NCBI GenBank assembly: GCA_938015595.1
Contig: CALLPI010000010.1
Span: forward strand, 300,122-364,121
Source of the DNA: an uncultured Saprospiraceae bacterium
GTDB taxonomy: Bacteria; Bacteroidota; Bacteroidia; Chitinophagales; Saprospiraceae
Reading direction: 5' to 3'
DNA: 64,000 nucleotides
The translations under genes and the position numbers were made by a program. The number at the start of each line of letters is the position of its first letter. The stretch's first letter is position 1. The notes beneath the pieces were generated by a model that did no database searches, was not told the origin of the DNA, and worked only from the letters and a program-made list of their open reading frames with translations. Shown here piece by piece: positions 8,899 through 17,154 of this stretch.

Positions 8899-9825
8899 AT
8901 GCTGTTGGTACTGTCGCGGCGGCGCTCGTTGCCGGGATTCTCTAAGGTGCCGGTACACGACGTGCTGGTGTTTGTATTCAACGAGATGCGGCGTTTCGAC
9001 CTCATGATTCGCGCCAATGCCATTGCTTTCAGTTTTTTTCTGGCTTTGTTTCCGTCGCTGATTTCCATTTTTGCTACATTGCCCTACCTGCGCAAGTACC
9101 TGCTTCGATTTCTGCCGGGCGAGGGCGACAACTTCGAAGAAGTACTGCAGCATGAGATCCAGCAAATCGTTCCTGGCGATGTAGGTGCACAAATCAGTAG
9201 CTTCATTCAAGACCTAACTACCAGCCCCCGGGTGGGCATGTTATCTTTTGGCTTCATATTGGCCTTGTACTTTGCTTCCAATGGCATGTTGGCGCTCATG
9301 CAGGGGTTCGAGAAGTCATATGCCCGCACTTTCATCAAACGCAACCCGTTGCGCAAGCGCTGGATTGCCTCTTGGCTGACTGTCCTGTTGAGTTTTCTGC
9401 TGTTTTTATCTGTGGTATTCATCATTCTGGGCAACGTCATTATCCATGCTATAGCGAGCTGGACAGGCTGGGCTAAGTGGCTAGAGTGGAGTGTGTCGGC
9501 CTTGCGCTGGGTAAGTATCGTGGCTCTGTATTATGCAGGTATCGCCATCATCTACCGGTTTGGTGCGGCGGTGCGGCGCAAGTTTGTCTGGTTTTCGCCA
9601 GGCGCTACGCTGGCTACTATTTTATGCTTATTAGCTTCGCTGGTGTTTTCTTTTTACGTGGACAATTTTGGCAACTACAACAAGCTCTATGGTAGCTTTG
9701 GAACTATCATTGTAACCATGTTGTGGCTGCAACTCAATGCCTTAGGCTTGCTTATTGGCTTCGAACTGAATGCGGCTATTGCTATCAATCGAGATTTGAA
9801 CCAGGCACGCCGGGAAGAAGGGTAA
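8899..9825 (+). CDS. YihY/BrkB-family inner-membrane protein
   Basis: Integral membrane protein of the YihY/virulence-factor BrkB family, about 308 residues with roughly six hydrophobic segments. Typical landmarks are LPGF near the N-terminus, RANAIAFSFFLALFPSLISI, NGMLALMQGFEKSY in the middle, and YGSFGTIIVTMLWLQLNALGLLIGFELNAA at the end. The family is sometimes mis-called ribonuclease BN; its transport role is not settled. The ATG at 8899 follows GGAGGTG with suitable spacing and starts MLLVLSRRRSLPGF. The longer ORF (TTG at 8716) reads through a pyrimidine tract and a predicted promoter and is probably wrong. The gene ends 12 bases from the convergent terC-like gene. Confidence 0.85.
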   Translation: MLLVLSRRRSLPGFSKVPVHDVLVFVFNEMRRFDLMIRANAIAFSFFLALFPSLISIFATLPYLRKYLLRFLPGEGDNFEEVLQHEIQQIVPGDVGAQISSFIQDLTTSPRVGMLSFGFILALYFASNGMLALMQGFEKSYARTFIKRNPLRKRWIASWLTVLLSFLLFLSVVFIILGNVIIHAIASWTGWAKWLEWSVSALRWVSIVALYYAGIAIIYRFGAAVRRKFVWFSPGATLATILCLLASLVFSFYVDNFGNYNKLYGSFGTIIVTMLWLQLNALGLLIGFELNAAIAINRDLNQARREEG

Positions 9826-9837
9826 AGTACTTTTGAT

Positions 9838-10809
9838 TTACACCTGAACGGGTGGCTCGGTATTGGAGGAGGAGAGCCGCAGGGATATCACTATGCCAGT
9901 ACCAAGCGCCAACACAATAACCAATAGGGATACCACCGCAGGCAAGTGATAAAAATGACTGATCAGGATTTTGACCCCTACAAAGAAGAGAATAAACATC
10001 AGGCTGTACTTGAGGTACTTGAATTTATCTAACAATGAAGCCAGCACAAAATACAGCGAGCGCAAGCCCAGAATAGCAAAAATATTAGAGGTGAATACAA
10101 TGAAGGGGTCTTTTGTAATGGCAAAAATGGCAGGGATGCTGTCCACCGCAAATACGATGTCAGTAGTCTCTACCACTAGCAAAGCCACGAACATAGGAGT
10201 AGCTGCCAGAATGCTGCGCCCTTTTACCTGGAGGCGCACGAAAAATCGCTCGCCCCGGAAGTGCCGGAGCACGGGGTAAGCCTTCTTAAAAAGTTGTAAT
10301 ACTGGGTTACGGCTGGGGTTGACGTCTTCCTGGTCGGCACGCCACATCTTGTACACCGAGTACATGAGTAGCGCTCCAAATACATATACCATCCATTCAA
10401 AGCGTTGTATCAAGATGGCGCCCATGCCAATGATGATGCCTCTGAAGAACAAAGCACCCAATATGCCCCAAAACAACACCCTGTGCTGGTACATCCGGGG
10501 TATCATGAAATAGTTGAAAATCAAGGCAATGACAAAGATATTGTCCAGGCTGAGCGATTTTTCAATCAAAAAGCCACTGATGTACAACAGTACTGCCTCC
10601 CGACCGCTCAACTGCTCTGGATTGGCTACCCAGCCTCTGCCGTAGGCCTCGTGTACAAAAATGCTGAACAGCAAAGCCAGCGCTATCCAGAAGGCCGTCC
10701 ACAGCAGTGCGTCGCGTGTGGAGATTTCTTCATGCTTCTTGTGAAATACACCAAGGTCAAGCGCCAGAAAAACAAAAACCATTACAATGAAACCCGTCCA
10801 GATGGCCAT
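9838..10809 (-). CDS. TerC/Alx-family membrane protein
   Basis: A 323-residue polytopic membrane protein of the TerC family with about eight to nine transmembrane segments. Diagnostic stretches are FLIEKSLSLDNIFVIALIF and VETTDIVFAVDSIPAIFAIT, each with the conserved acidic residues buried in the membrane that are characteristic of TerC/Alx. Family members are linked to tellurite resistance, alkaline response and Mn2+ export or insertion into exported metalloproteins. The ATG at 10809 is a natural start before a hydrophobic segment. It is divergent from the AbgT gene. Confidence 0.9.
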   Translation of the reverse strand: MAIWTGFIVMVFVFLALDLGVFHKKHEEISTRDALLWTAFWIALALLFSIFVHEAYGRGWVANPEQLSGREAVLLYISGFLIEKSLSLDNIFVIALIFNYFMIPRMYQHRVLFWGILGALFFRGIIIGMGAILIQRFEWMVYVFGALLMYSVYKMWRADQEDVNPSRNPVLQLFKKAYPVLRHFRGERFFVRLQVKGRSILAATPMFVALLVVETTDIVFAVDSIPAIFAITKDPFIVFTSNIFAILGLRSLYFVLASLLDKFKYLKYSLMFILFFVGVKILISHFYHLPAVVSLLVIVLALGTGIVISLRLSSSNTEPPVQV

Positions 10810-10950
10810 ACTAGCCTTGCGTCGTTGATGAATTAGGACCGCTAAGGTACGAGAATTATCCTGCCCAGTAGATTTTTATCTTCGACGCAATCCTCTATCT
10901 TCGCCACCGACACCTTGTTTTCCTGACCAGTCAACTGTCAAATCAGAATT

Positions 10951-12474
10951 ATGAACAAACAAAAAAGAGGATGGGTGGAACGTTTCTTGAGCCTGGTAGA
11001 GCGCCTGGGCAATGCACTGCCGCACCCAGCTACCTTGTTTGCGGCGTTTGCCCTGTTTATTATATTGCTCAGCGGCTTACTCAGCCTGTTTGACATCCAA
11101 GTGACACACCCAGGCACAGGCAAGACCATCACTGTAGAGAACTTATTCTCTGTAAGGGGTTTGCACAAAATCTTGACCCACATGGTCACCAACTTCACGG
11201 GGTTTGCCCCGCTAGGTACAGTGTTAGTGGCTTTGTTGGGTATCGGCATCGCCGAGGGGTCGGGGCTAATAGGTACAGCACTTCGGCTCATCGTGCTCAA
11301 ATCGCCACCCCGCCTGCTTACTTACGTTATTGTATTTGCCGGCGTCATTTCCAACACCGCTAGTGAAGTAGGCTATGTGCTATTGGTTCCACTGGCTGCT
11401 GTCATTTTCTTAGCTGCTGGCAGGCATCCGCTGGCAGGCTTAGCAGCAGCGTTTGCTGGTGTGTCAGGCGGTTACAGCGCCAATTTGCTACTAGGCACGA
11501 TTGATCCTCTGCTGGCGGGTTTGTCGCAGGAAGCCGCTCGCATCATAGACCCGAAGTACGAGGTAAATCCGGCATGCAACTATTACTTCATGGCGGTATC
11601 CACCTTCCTCATCACCTTCCTAGGTGCCTGGGTTACAGAGCGCGTGGTAGAACCGCGCCTGGGCGCTTACCAGGGCGAGGAAAAAGCCGAGGAGGTCACG
11701 CCCTTGACGACAGCAGAAAAGCGAGGATTGCGTTTCACACTCATTGCCGGCATATTATTCACTGCTATCGTACTGGCCGGCCTGATACCAGCACACGGCT
11801 ACCTGCGCAATCCTGAAGACTGGAGCATATTGCGCTCCCCGTTCATGTCGGGCATAGTAGCTTTGATTTTCCTGGGTGCAGCAGTATTGGGTATTGCCTA
11901 CGGCTGGGGAGCCAGGACCATTCGCAACGACGAAGACGTGATGAAGGGCATGGCCAAAAGCATGCAAACGCTTGGGGCATATATCGTACTAGTGTTCTTT
12001 GCAGCACAGTTTGTAGCGTTTTTCAACTGGAGCAATATAGGGCTGCTGGTAGCTGTGAAAGGCGCCGAAGGGCTTCGCGCCTCCGGCCTGGGGCCTATAC
12101 CGCTCACCATAGCTTTTGTGATGGTGTCGGCGCTGATCAACCTGGCTATGGGAAGCGCTTCAGCTAAGTGGGCCATCATGGCGCCAGTGTTCATCCCTAT
12201 GTTCATGCTACTGGGATACTCGCCGGAGTTCACCCAGGCGGCTTATCGCGTAGGCGACAGCGTGACCAACATCATCTCGCCCATGATGTCATACTTTGCC
12301 TTAATTGTGGCTTTTATACAGCGCTACGACTCCAAGGCCGGTATTGGTACAGTGGTATCCACAATGCTACCTTACACAGTGACCTTCTTTATAGGCTGGA
12401 CGCTGCTGCTTATCATCTGGATTATTCTCAAACTGCCCATTGGTTTTGGTGCGGGTATGATGATAGGAAGTTGA
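10951..12474 (+). CDS. AbgT-family transporter
   Basis: A 507-residue integral membrane protein matching the AbgT family (p-aminobenzoyl-glutamate transporters; some members export sulfonamide-like antimetabolites). Visible signatures are the N-terminal [20 protein letters not shown], an early hairpin region [18 protein letters not shown], the repeat [16 protein letters not shown], and the C-terminal [17 protein letters not shown] and [17 protein letters not shown]. The length is normal. The start ATGAACAAACAAAAAAGAGG lies in an A-rich context and follows TATCTTCG boxes at about 10877 and 10895 that may be promoter elements. Direction and substrate cannot be read from the sequence. Confidence 0.92.
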   Translation: MNKQKRGWVERFLSLVERLGNALPHPATLFAAFALFIILLSGLLSLFDIQVTHPGTGKTITVENLFSVRGLHKILTHMVTNFTGFAPLGTVLVALLGIGIAEGSGLIGTALRLIVLKSPPRLLTYVIVFAGVISNTASEVGYVLLVPLAAVIFLAAGRHPLAGLAAAFAGVSGGYSANLLLGTIDPLLAGLSQEAARIIDPKYEVNPACNYYFMAVSTFLITFLGAWVTERVVEPRLGAYQGEEKAEEVTPLTTAEKRGLRFTLIAGILFTAIVLAGLIPAHGYLRNPEDWSILRSPFMSGIVALIFLGAAVLGIAYGWGARTIRNDEDVMKGMAKSMQTLGAYIVLVFFAAQFVAFFNWSNIGLLVAVKGAEGLRASGLGPIPLTIAFVMVSALINLAMGSASAKWAIMAPVFIPMFMLLGYSPEFTQAAYRVGDSVTNIISPMMSYFALIVAFIQRYDSKAGIGTVVSTMLPYTVTFFIGWTLLLIIWIILKLPIGFGAGMMIGS

Positions 12475-12537
12475 GCCTGATGCTATGACAACGTTTTGCT
12501 GTTTCATTCTGTTATATTGCCTATATTATTCTCTGGT

Positions 12538-14649
12538 ATGGATTCTCAACTCGTAGAATGGAAGGTGGAAGGTATGGACTGCAACAATTGTGCTACGGGT
12601 ATAACCCGTTTTTTGGAGCGCAAGGGCTTGCAGGAAGTCTCCGTCAATTTTTCTACCAAAGATGTGCGTTTCAGGCTTGGGAGCCAACCCGTTTCCATAG
12701 AAGAAATAGAGCATGGCATTCAGAAATTAGGCTATGTAGTAGTAAAAAGCGAAGCTCCTAAGCCTTTCTGGACACTGGAAAAAAAACTACTGCTTGCTGC
12801 AACATTCACCATTCCGCTGCTATTGAATCACCTATTGATGATACTGGGCGTTCATTGGCATTGGATGCATCATCCCTGGGTGCAGTTTGCATTTTGTCTG
12901 CCTGTGTACGTCATCGGTACAGTGCATTTCGGCCGTAGTGCTTTGGGGGCACTGCGCAGCGGCGTGGCTAATATGGATGTATTGATCCTGCTGGGCAGCA
13001 GCGCCGCCTTTGCATACAGCTTGGTAGGCGCAGTAAAAGTTGTGCCTGACTACATCTTTTTTGAAACGGCGGCTACTATTATCACACTAGTGCTGGCTGG
13101 CAACTGGCTGGAAAAACGCGCAGTGGCACAAACTACTTCTGCTATTGGAGAACTCACTCAATTGCAAGCGCCGAAAGCCCGCAAGTTGATGCCTTCTGGA
13201 GCTATTGTGGCGGTGGACAAAGACAGCATCGCCAAAGGCGATATTCTAATAATTAATGAAGGCGACAAGATACCCGCCGACGGTAAGGTGATACAAGGCA
13301 GCGCCTGGGTGGATGAGTCCATGCTCACCGGCGAGAGCGAGCCAGTATTTAAGCAGCAAGGAGATTTTGTCGTTGGCGCATCACTGGCGCAAAGCGGGCA
13401 CCTGCGCCTAGAAGTAACCGCTGCAGGCAGAGATTCGGTTCTGGCGCAGATGATTGAACTGGTCAAATCTGCTCAACAGCGCAAACCTACCATTCAGCGC
13501 CTGGCCGACCGCATCAGCGCTGTTTTTGTACCGGCAGTGGTGGGCATTGCGTTGCTTACCTTTGTGGTGGCGCATTTTGTATTTCATCTCGATAGCGGCA
13601 AGGCCCTGATGAATGCCATTGCTGTACTGGTCATTTCTTGCCCTTGCGCCATGGGGCTGGCCACGCCCACTGCCGTGATGGTGGGCGTGGGCCGGCTAGC
13701 GCGAGCCGGTGTGCTGATCAAAGGTGGCGACACGGTGGAGGCATTTGCCCGCATTCGCCAAATGGTGTTTGACAAAACGGGAACGCTCACCACCGGCACA
13801 CTACAAGTACAGCGCATTCAATATTTTACCGCCAATAAAGACCGCGTACACGCGCTGGTTTTCCAGTTGGAACAGCACTCCTCCCATCCGGCTGCACGTG
13901 CGCTAATGGACCACATGCTCCATCGCAAGAACGGCCTTACACTAGATTTGCACACCTTCAAAGAAGAAAAAGGCATCGGTGTATCGGCCATGGATGGCGC
14001 GGGCAATGTATTCCGCCTCGGCTCCGCCCGTATCCTTATGGCGCCTCCACCTAACCTGGAGGACAGTATATTTCTCACCGAAAACGATCAACTGCTGGCC
14101 TCCTTCAAACTGGCTGACGAAACTAGGCCGGATGCCGCTTCATCTATCGCCTCACTTAAGTCTTTGGGCGTACAGCCTATCATCCTGAGCGGCGACAAAG
14201 CCGCAGTTACTGCTAAACTTGCTGCCGAACTTGGTATTGACCAATGGTACGCTGAACAACTACCCGAGGATAAACTGCGCCACATAGAGCGGCTTTCAGC
14301 AGCGATGCCCACCGCCATGATCGGCGACGGCATCAACGACGCCCCCGCACTAAGCCGTGCCACTGTAGGCATTTCGCTGAGCCAAGGCTCCTCTGCCGCT
14401 ATACATTCTGCACAAATCGTATTGCTCAACGGCCAACTTAAGCGCCTACCCGACGCCCTCTTGATAGCCCGGCATACGGTACTCACCATCCGGCAAAACT
14501 TGTTTTGGGCTTTCGCCTACAACATCGTAGCCATTCCGTTAGCGGCCCTGGGTTTTCTCAATCCCATGTGGGGGGCTTTGTTCATGGCTTTCTCAGACGT
14601 AGTGGTTATCGGCAATTCCATTCGGCTCAGATACAAAAAAATCAGGTAA
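12538..14649 (+). CDS. copA: Copper-translocating P1B-type ATPase
   Basis: A heavy-metal P-type ATPase of 703 residues. It has one N-terminal heavy-metal-associated domain with GMDCNNC (residues 12-18) and the family membrane helices. The actuator loop shows MLTGESEP. The transmembrane metal site is SCPCAMGLATP (Cys368 and Cys370), the phosphorylated aspartate is in DKTGTLT (Asp412), and the hinge is MIGDGINDAPAL. The CPC motif plus the single CxxC domain fits monovalent copper or silver export, though not all CPC ATPases are strictly copper pumps. The ORF track starts at 12496, but the ATG at 12538 (MDSQLVEWKVEGMDC) gives the usual N-terminus. No copper regulator or chaperone gene is adjacent. 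Confidence 0.93.
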   Translation: MDSQLVEWKVEGMDCNNCATGITRFLERKGLQEVSVNFSTKDVRFRLGSQPVSIEEIEHGIQKLGYVVVKSEAPKPFWTLEKKLLLAATFTIPLLLNHLLMILGVHWHWMHHPWVQFAFCLPVYVIGTVHFGRSALGALRSGVANMDVLILLGSSAAFAYSLVGAVKVVPDYIFFETAATIITLVLAGNWLEKRAVAQTTSAIGELTQLQAPKARKLMPSGAIVAVDKDSIAKGDILIINEGDKIPADGKVIQGSAWVDESMLTGESEPVFKQQGDFVVGASLAQSGHLRLEVTAAGRDSVLAQMIELVKSAQQRKPTIQRLADRISAVFVPAVVGIALLTFVVAHFVFHLDSGKALMNAIAVLVISCPCAMGLATPTAVMVGVGRLARAGVLIKGGDTVEAFARIRQMVFDKTGTLTTGTLQVQRIQYFTANKDRVHALVFQLEQHSSHPAARALMDHMLHRKNGLTLDLHTFKEEKGIGVSAMDGAGNVFRLGSARILMAPPPNLEDSIFLTENDQLLASFKLADETRPDAASSIASLKSLGVQPIILSGDKAAVTAKLAAELGIDQWYAEQLPEDKLRHIERLSAAMPTAMIGDGINDAPALSRATVGISLSQGSSAAIHSAQIVLLNGQLKRLPDALLIARHTVLTIRQNLFWAFAYNIVAIPLAALGFLNPMWGALFMAFSDVVVIGNSIRLRYKKIR

Positions 14650-14650
14650 G

Positions 14651-14727
14651 CTATACTGGGTAACGCCAAGGTTTTGTGTACAATTCACAGGCGTTGTGCA
14701 CAGAACCTTGACGAGCTGAAGTGCATA
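14651..14727 (+). repeat. Palindromic intergenic element, copy 2
   Basis: CTATACTGGGTAACGCCAAGG begins the left arm and TGCACAGAACCTTGACGAG lies in the right arm; the cores pair with about three mismatches over 17 positions. It shares outer flanks (TATACTG and GAGCTGAAGTGCATA) with the copy at 21983. It starts immediately after the copA stop codon and could form a hairpin in the 3' untranslated region. Confidence 0.65.
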
Positions 14728-14773
14728 TATAATTAACTCAATAAGATACTTAGCACGCATATTCAAAAATATT

Positions 14774-14781
14774 TATCTTTG
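14774..14781 (+). promoter_or_regulatory. Predicted -7 box (TATCTTTG) for response regulator
   Basis: TATCTTTG is a full match to TAnnTTTG in an AT-rich stretch. The leader to the ATG at 14861 would be about 70 bases. No -33 element was scored. Confidence 0.5.
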
Positions 14782-14860
14782 TAGCAGATACTTGTTGGCT
14801 TCTACCTTTCATAAATTGGCTATCATCACTGCAACTATTGTATCATAAATTGTAAAAATA

Positions 14861-15370
14861 ATGGCACATCGTATTATTCTGGTAGAAGACAATCCTGCCG
14901 ATGTAGAACTTACACGTGTAGCCTTGAACTCGCTCGAAGAAGAGATAGAACTAATTCATTTTTCGGATGGGGAAGTTTTTATCAAACAACTTCCTGGGCT
15001 AGTGCTGGAAGACTTGCACAGCCTCATCCTCGACATCAACATGCCCAAATTGGATGGCTTGCGCTTGCTCAAGGATTTGCGCCGCCTCCGGCAGTTCAAT
15101 CACTTGCCCATTGTCGTATTCTCTTCGTCCGGCTTACAGGAGGATAAACGCACAGCAAAGATGGCCGGCGCTACTATATATGTGGAAAAACCTCATGACT
15201 TCGATACCTTTTTCGATATGGTGTGCCGGATTTTTTACAGTTTCCTAAAGCCGAAAAAGAACTACGCTCTGACTGACAGATCAGCCGACCCTCTGTGCCT
15301 GCATTACAAAGAGGATATTTCGCTTCAACCCGCGGTATCCGGTCCGCTTCACGGCCGAGCGCCGGAATAG
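14861..15370 (+). CDS. CheY-like single-domain response regulator
   Basis: A receiver domain covers about residues 1-130. The acidic pocket is in ILVEDNPADVELT, the phospho-acceptor aspartate is in ILDINMPKLDGL, the conserved Ser is in VVFSSSG, and the conserved Lys is in YVEKP. There is no output domain. The wording resembles the Rcp1-type regulators that work with hybrid or bacteriophytochrome-like kinases, but no kinase gene is near. The last 40 or so residues after the fold look unstructured and are encoded antisense to the conserved end of queG (90-base overlap). The tail may therefore be a read-through consequence of the convergent arrangement. Confidence 0.88.
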   Translation: MAHRIILVEDNPADVELTRVALNSLEEEIELIHFSDGEVFIKQLPGLVLEDLHSLILDINMPKLDGLRLLKDLRRLRQFNHLPIVVFSSSGLQEDKRTAKMAGATIYVEKPHDFDTFFDMVCRIFYSFLKPKKNYALTDRSADPLCLHYKEDISLQPAVSGPLHGRAPE

Positions 15371-16222
15371 TTGTTGAAAAACTTCCTCACTCAAATCTAT
15401 CCATTCCTGGCGCTTCATGTCCAGCAAGTGATCCGGCGGCAAAAAGGCTGGCTCTTCGTGCGGGCGCGCAAAGCGATTCCAGGGGCAAACCTCCTGGCAA
15501 ATGTCGCAGCCAAACATCCAATTGGCCATTTGCCCGCGAAATGCCTCGGGTATGGCTTGCCGCAGCTCAATAGTGAGGTAAGAGATGCACTTGCTGCCGT
15601 CCATCCAATAGCCGCCAGGAGCAATGGCCTGGGTGGGGCAAGCGTCAATACAGCGCGTGCAAGTGCCGCAGTAGTCTCTTAGGGGCTGGTCGTAGATCAG
15701 TTCGAGGTCAAGAATTAACTCAGCCAAAAAGAAGTACGAACCTGCTTTGGGGTGTATGAGCAAGGTATTTTTGCCTATCCAGCCCGTGCCTGCTCGCTTG
15801 GCCCAGTCGCGCTCTAACACTGGAGCAGAATCCACAAAGCAGCGGCCATTCACTTCGCCAATGTGTTCGCGTATGAATTGCAGCAGTGACTTTAGTTTGC
15901 GCTTGATAACATAGTGATAATCCTCACCATAGGCATACTTCGAAAGTTGCGGCGCATCAGGGTCGCTTTGTTTTTGAGGATTATAATAGTTGTAAGCAAG
16001 ACTGATGACCGAGCGGGCACCCTCCACCAGGCGGCGGGGATCCACGCGCTGCTCAAAGTAGTTTTCCATATACGCCATCTGGCCGTGATACCCCCCGTGG
16101 AGCCAAGCCTCCAACCTTCGGGCTTCTTCGTCCAGTCGTTCTGCCCTTGCGATGCCCGTCAGAAAGAATCCCAGCCTTTGGGCTTCAGACTTGATGAGGC
16201 GGGTGTGCAGGCTTGCACTCAT
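15281..16222 (-). CDS. queG: Epoxyqueuosine reductase QueG
   Basis: Cobalamin-dependent iron-sulfur enzyme that reduces epoxyqueuosine to queuosine in tRNA anticodons, the last step of queuosine synthesis. The protein has 313 residues. The two 4Fe-4S motifs are CGTCTRCIDACPTQAI and CDICQEVCPWN, and the conserved C-terminal tail RRSAVKRTGYRGLKRN is present. The length is typical for forms without a HEAT-repeat extension. The ATG at 16222 lies 3 bases after the stop of the upstream universal stress gene, so the two are probably co-transcribed. Its 3' end overlaps the response-regulator gene on the other strand. Confidence 0.95.
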   Translation of the reverse strand: MSASLHTRLIKSEAQRLGFFLTGIARAERLDEEARRLEAWLHGGYHGQMAYMENYFEQRVDPRRLVEGARSVISLAYNYYNPQKQSDPDAPQLSKYAYGEDYHYVIKRKLKSLLQFIREHIGEVNGRCFVDSAPVLERDWAKRAGTGWIGKNTLLIHPKAGSYFFLAELILDLELIYDQPLRDYCGTCTRCIDACPTQAIAPGGYWMDGSKCISYLTIELRQAIPEAFRGQMANWMFGCDICQEVCPWNRFARPHEEPAFLPPDHLLDMKRQEWIDLSEEVFQQLFRRSAVKRTGYRGLKRNILFVMQAQRVG

Positions 16223-16225
16223 GGA

Positions 16226-17038
16226 TTAGTCACCGTCGTCTTGTAGGATGAGAAGCGGCATTTGAATCTGGTAAACCTCCCGCTTGGTGGCGCTTTGGTG
16301 AAAGATGCGCTCCAGGAAACTGCGCTTGCGCCGAATCATGCATAGCAGGTTGGCTTGATACTCTTTAGTAAATTCCGCCAAACTGTCATGTATGCCATCA
16401 ACCCCTAGCTCATAGTGGAAGGAGTGCTCTACGCTTTCCAGAAACATATCAATGGTTGGATCAATGCCTTTATCATCTTCGCCGACGTCTTTGTGATACA
16501 CGCGCACTTTGGCGTTGTATGCCTTGCTCAATGCAAGTAGGGCTTTCATAGATGCAGGCGACGAAACGCTGCCTTCATCCACAGCAAACACGATAATGCT
16601 GAAAGGTTGAAAAGTGTAGCTTGCAGGGATGGCCAGTACGGGGATATTGACGTTTCGGATCACACCATTGGCCGTACTGCCAGAGAAAATTTCCTTCAAG
16701 CCAGTAGCGCCCTGCGACCCCATGATGATCAAGTCATAGCCTCCTGATTCAGCCAAGCGGGAAATACTCCCTACTGCATCACCGCGCACTACCTTACCTT
16801 CTACACTGGCGCCGTGCTGAAGCCGCGGGCGTAGCTGCGCCAGCACGGCGTTCATTTCCGCCCCGGCATCTTCTTTAATCATATCTTCTACTGATACCAT
16901 TACTGTGGCGGTAGAAGCCAAATGATAAGCGTGCACGAGCGTGATGTGGCTTCCGAAGCGACTAGCTATATCAACAGCATAGTCGTAGGCGGTGGCCGCA
17001 TTTTCTGAAAAATCAGTGGGGACGAGCAGGTTTTTCAT
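16226..17038 (-). CDS. Universal stress protein, tandem UspA domains
   Basis: About 270 residues forming two UspA-like alpha/beta domains. The first starts MKNLLVPTDFSENA and has the nucleotide-binding signature IIMGSQGATGLKEIFSGSTA (G-2x-G-9x-G-S/T). The second is diverged and lacks a clear glycine motif. The cytoplasmic ATP-binding first domain suggests a stress or starvation role. The start at 17038 is preferred over 17047 because homologues begin MKxILVPTDFS. A 9-bp inverted repeat (17051-17092) lies directly upstream. The downstream neighbour queG follows within 3 bases. A second protein of this type is encoded at 58181. Confidence 0.88.
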   Translation of the reverse strand: MKNLLVPTDFSENAATAYDYAVDIASRFGSHITLVHAYHLASTATVMVSVEDMIKEDAGAEMNAVLAQLRPRLQHGASVEGKVVRGDAVGSISRLAESGGYDLIIMGSQGATGLKEIFSGSTANGVIRNVNIPVLAIPASYTFQPFSIIVFAVDEGSVSSPASMKALLALSKAYNAKVRVYHKDVGEDDKGIDPTIDMFLESVEHSFHYELGVDGIHDSLAEFTKEYQANLLCMIRRKRSFLERIFHQSATKREVYQIQMPLLILQDDGD

Positions 17039-17050
17039 GTTGCGCATTTA

Positions 17051-17092
17051 TGTCGTTGATTTCGTATGTAAAAGTAAGTCTTTTCAACGACA
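17051..17092. promoter_or_regulatory. Inverted repeat upstream of universal stress gene
   Basis: TGTCGTTGA (17051-17059) and TCAACGACA (17084-17092) are perfect inverted copies separated by 24 bases. They sit 13-54 bases before the ATG at 17038. This could be an operator or a leader hairpin; no T-run follows on either strand. Confidence 0.4.
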
Positions 17093-17154
17093 CAAGCAAA
17101 TCAAGTTTTTGTAACCTACACCTCGCAGCCAGTTGGCCATTGACTCCGCCCTGG

